From an uncultured Candidatus Saccharibacteria bacterium (GTDB lineage: Bacteria > Patescibacteriota > Saccharimonadia > Saccharimonadales > Saccharimonadaceae): a DNA stretch of 6,553 nucleotides. Of this stretch, positions 5,599-6,553 are shown one piece after another. A program made the translations under genes and the position numbers. Below the pieces are notes generated by a model that was not told where the DNA came from, did no database searches, and worked only from the letters and a program-made list of their open reading frames with translations. Positions within the stretch are counted from its first letter, which is position 1. Each line of letters opens with the position of its first letter. The stretch is taken from positions 1-6,553 of the forward strand of contig CALIXG010000019.1 of assembly GCA_938046495.1 (NCBI GenBank), written 5' to 3'.

Positions 5599-6537
5599 TT
5601 ATTTAAGATTGATCAAGTTTACTCCTGGACGATAGAACGAAATTACATTTTCATCTTCCGCCAGTTCGTTTTCGATAGTAATTAGCTCGAACGTGCGGCG
5701 GTATCCGCAGAGTTCGTAATAGGCATGAATGAGCGCACCTTTGTCTCTGGTATCGCCATGAGGATTACTAGTGATCGCAAACTTTGACTTAGCAAAAGTT
5801 TTGCGAATTATCTTGTTCTCGAGTAAATAATCATCTTTGGAAAGAATCAGGTTTCTAGGTATGCCATCCTCTCCGGGATTCCTTGTGTTATTACGAATAG
5901 CTAGATATTGATCAATTAACAACGCAAGAGAACTGCTAGATTTTTCCAAATCGTGATTTGGTACGATTGGAATAAAGCCCAGCCAGCCTAAAAGAAATCT
6001 TGACGCGAGTAGGAGTGGTCCGCCATATTTGAGCAACGTATGAAGTGGCTCTTTAAGGAAAAAACCATAGGTGCAAGGATTCAGACTGAAGGTCGTATCG
6101 AAATTGTTTTCCATTTTGTGGATGACGATGTCGCCTATACTGATGGAATGACCAATTGTGGTGCGGCTCAGGCGTTTGAATTCCTTATTGCGTCTGACGA
6201 TAGCCTTTCTCATAGCTGTAACGTAGGTCGGCACATCAAAGCCGAAATTGCTGTAACATAGTGCGTAAACTCCGTCACCATCGTGTAAATGATCTAAAAT
6301 ATAGTTAAATGCACTAATAGAGGAGTTTTTCACCCCGCAGATTTGGAAAAAATCTGCTTTGCCATTGGCCTTGCCATGACGTACCGTGTGAACACGGGTG
6401 GTGGCAGAAATCAAAGCCTTACGCAGAATAGCTGCGCTGGCCGAATTGATTACCATAAAAACGATAATCCACTGCCATATTCTCGGTAGTTCCGTGAAAC
6501 CTAAAATTGCAATTGTTTGATAAAAAAATGTACTCAT
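5599..6537 (-). CDS. Alpha/beta-hydrolase-like protein with N-terminal membrane anchor
   Basis: This 312-residue protein has a hydrophobic stretch at about 20-38 (WQWIIVFMVINSASAAIL), likely an N-terminal membrane anchor or uncleaved signal. A soluble domain follows with the plan of an alpha/beta hydrolase: a strand DGVYALCYSNFGFD (88-101), then a nucleophile-elbow-like GHSIS (129-133, Ser131), then NLILSKDDYLLE (229-240), where Asp235 or Asp236 fits the acid position, then SNPHGD (257-262), where His260 fits the catalytic His. The order Ser-Asp-His and the spacing suit the fold. The elbow departs from GxSxG in its last position (Ser for Gly), so activity is uncertain. A second hydrophobic patch (GGPLLLASRFLLGWLGFIPI, 172-191) may be a lid or membrane-contacting segment. 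The start is supported by the SD AAGGGGG 6 nt upstream, at the window edge; its promoter lies outside. The substrate is unknown, but a lipid or ester hydrolase at the membrane is plausible. Confidence 0.75.
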   Translation of the reverse strand: MSTFFYQTIAILGFTELPRIWQWIIVFMVINSASAAILRKALISATTRVHTVRHGKANGKADFFQICGVKNSSISAFNYILDHLHDGDGVYALCYSNFGFDVPTYVTAMRKAIVRRNKEFKRLSRTTIGHSISIGDIVIHKMENNFDTTFSLNPCTYGFFLKEPLHTLLKYGGPLLLASRFLLGWLGFIPIVPNHDLEKSSSSLALLIDQYLAIRNNTRNPGEDGIPRNLILSKDDYLLENKIIRKTFAKSKFAITSNPHGDTRDKGALIHAYYELCGYRRTFELITIENELAEDENVISFYRPGVNLINLK

Positions 6538-6553
6538 TTTTGACCCCCTTTTC

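Noticed and set aside
6040..6261. A 73-codon plus-strand ORF antisense to the alpha/beta-hydrolase-like gene.
   Set aside because: It lacks its own SD or promoter and lies wholly within the better-supported minus-strand gene.

Overview
The window looks like an accessory region of a bacterial chromosome with a moderately AT-rich base composition. All genes read with the standard code, and no internal TGA is needed as a sense codon. Most starts carry Shine-Dalgarno sequences, promoters have E. coli-like -35/-10 boxes, and both tRNAs encode their CCA ends. The style of the small proteins at the left, and of the membrane-tethered alpha/beta hydrolase at the right, reminded me of Saccharibacteria (TM7/CPR). 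That is an impression from sequence style, not a demonstrated assignment.

Layout, left to right. (1) A consensus extended promoter (93-120), flanked by operator-like repeats, drives a two-gene cassette (240-848 and 865-1050). The genes encode a 202-residue uncharacterised protein and a 61-residue protein, and the cassette closes with a clear intrinsic terminator at 1090-1121. (2) An AT-rich gap with promoter-like boxes leads to a tightly packed operon. Its first gene encodes a 707-residue DUF262-DUF1524-DUF4357 protein, which is GmrSD-like, the architecture of type IV restriction and related anti-phage nucleases. The next gene starts 5 nt after that stop and encodes a 470-residue protein that I read as an intracellular (beta/alpha)8-barrel of the glycoside-hydrolase clan A type. 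A possible 39-residue ORF with a good ribosome binding site overlaps its end. (3) A convergent junction carries several hairpins, including a bidirectional terminator at about 5068-5100. (4) On the minus strand lie tRNA-Tyr(GTA) and tRNA-Thr(GGT), co-transcribed from a strong promoter at 5346-5374. The -35 box of that promoter sits inside a perfect 42-bp tandem duplication. (5) A strong minus-strand terminator (5491-5521) ends a 312-residue alpha/beta-hydrolase-like gene that fills the right of the window.

The most interesting unit is the 1342-4883(-4974) operon. A GmrSD-family nuclease is paired, apparently in translational coupling, with a cytoplasmic glycosidase-fold protein. Because GmrSD-type enzymes are known to act on glycosylated-cytosine phage DNA, a sugar-recognising or sugar-removing partner would make a coherent but unproven defence system. 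The first gene has no ribosome binding site and may be translated from a leaderless transcript.
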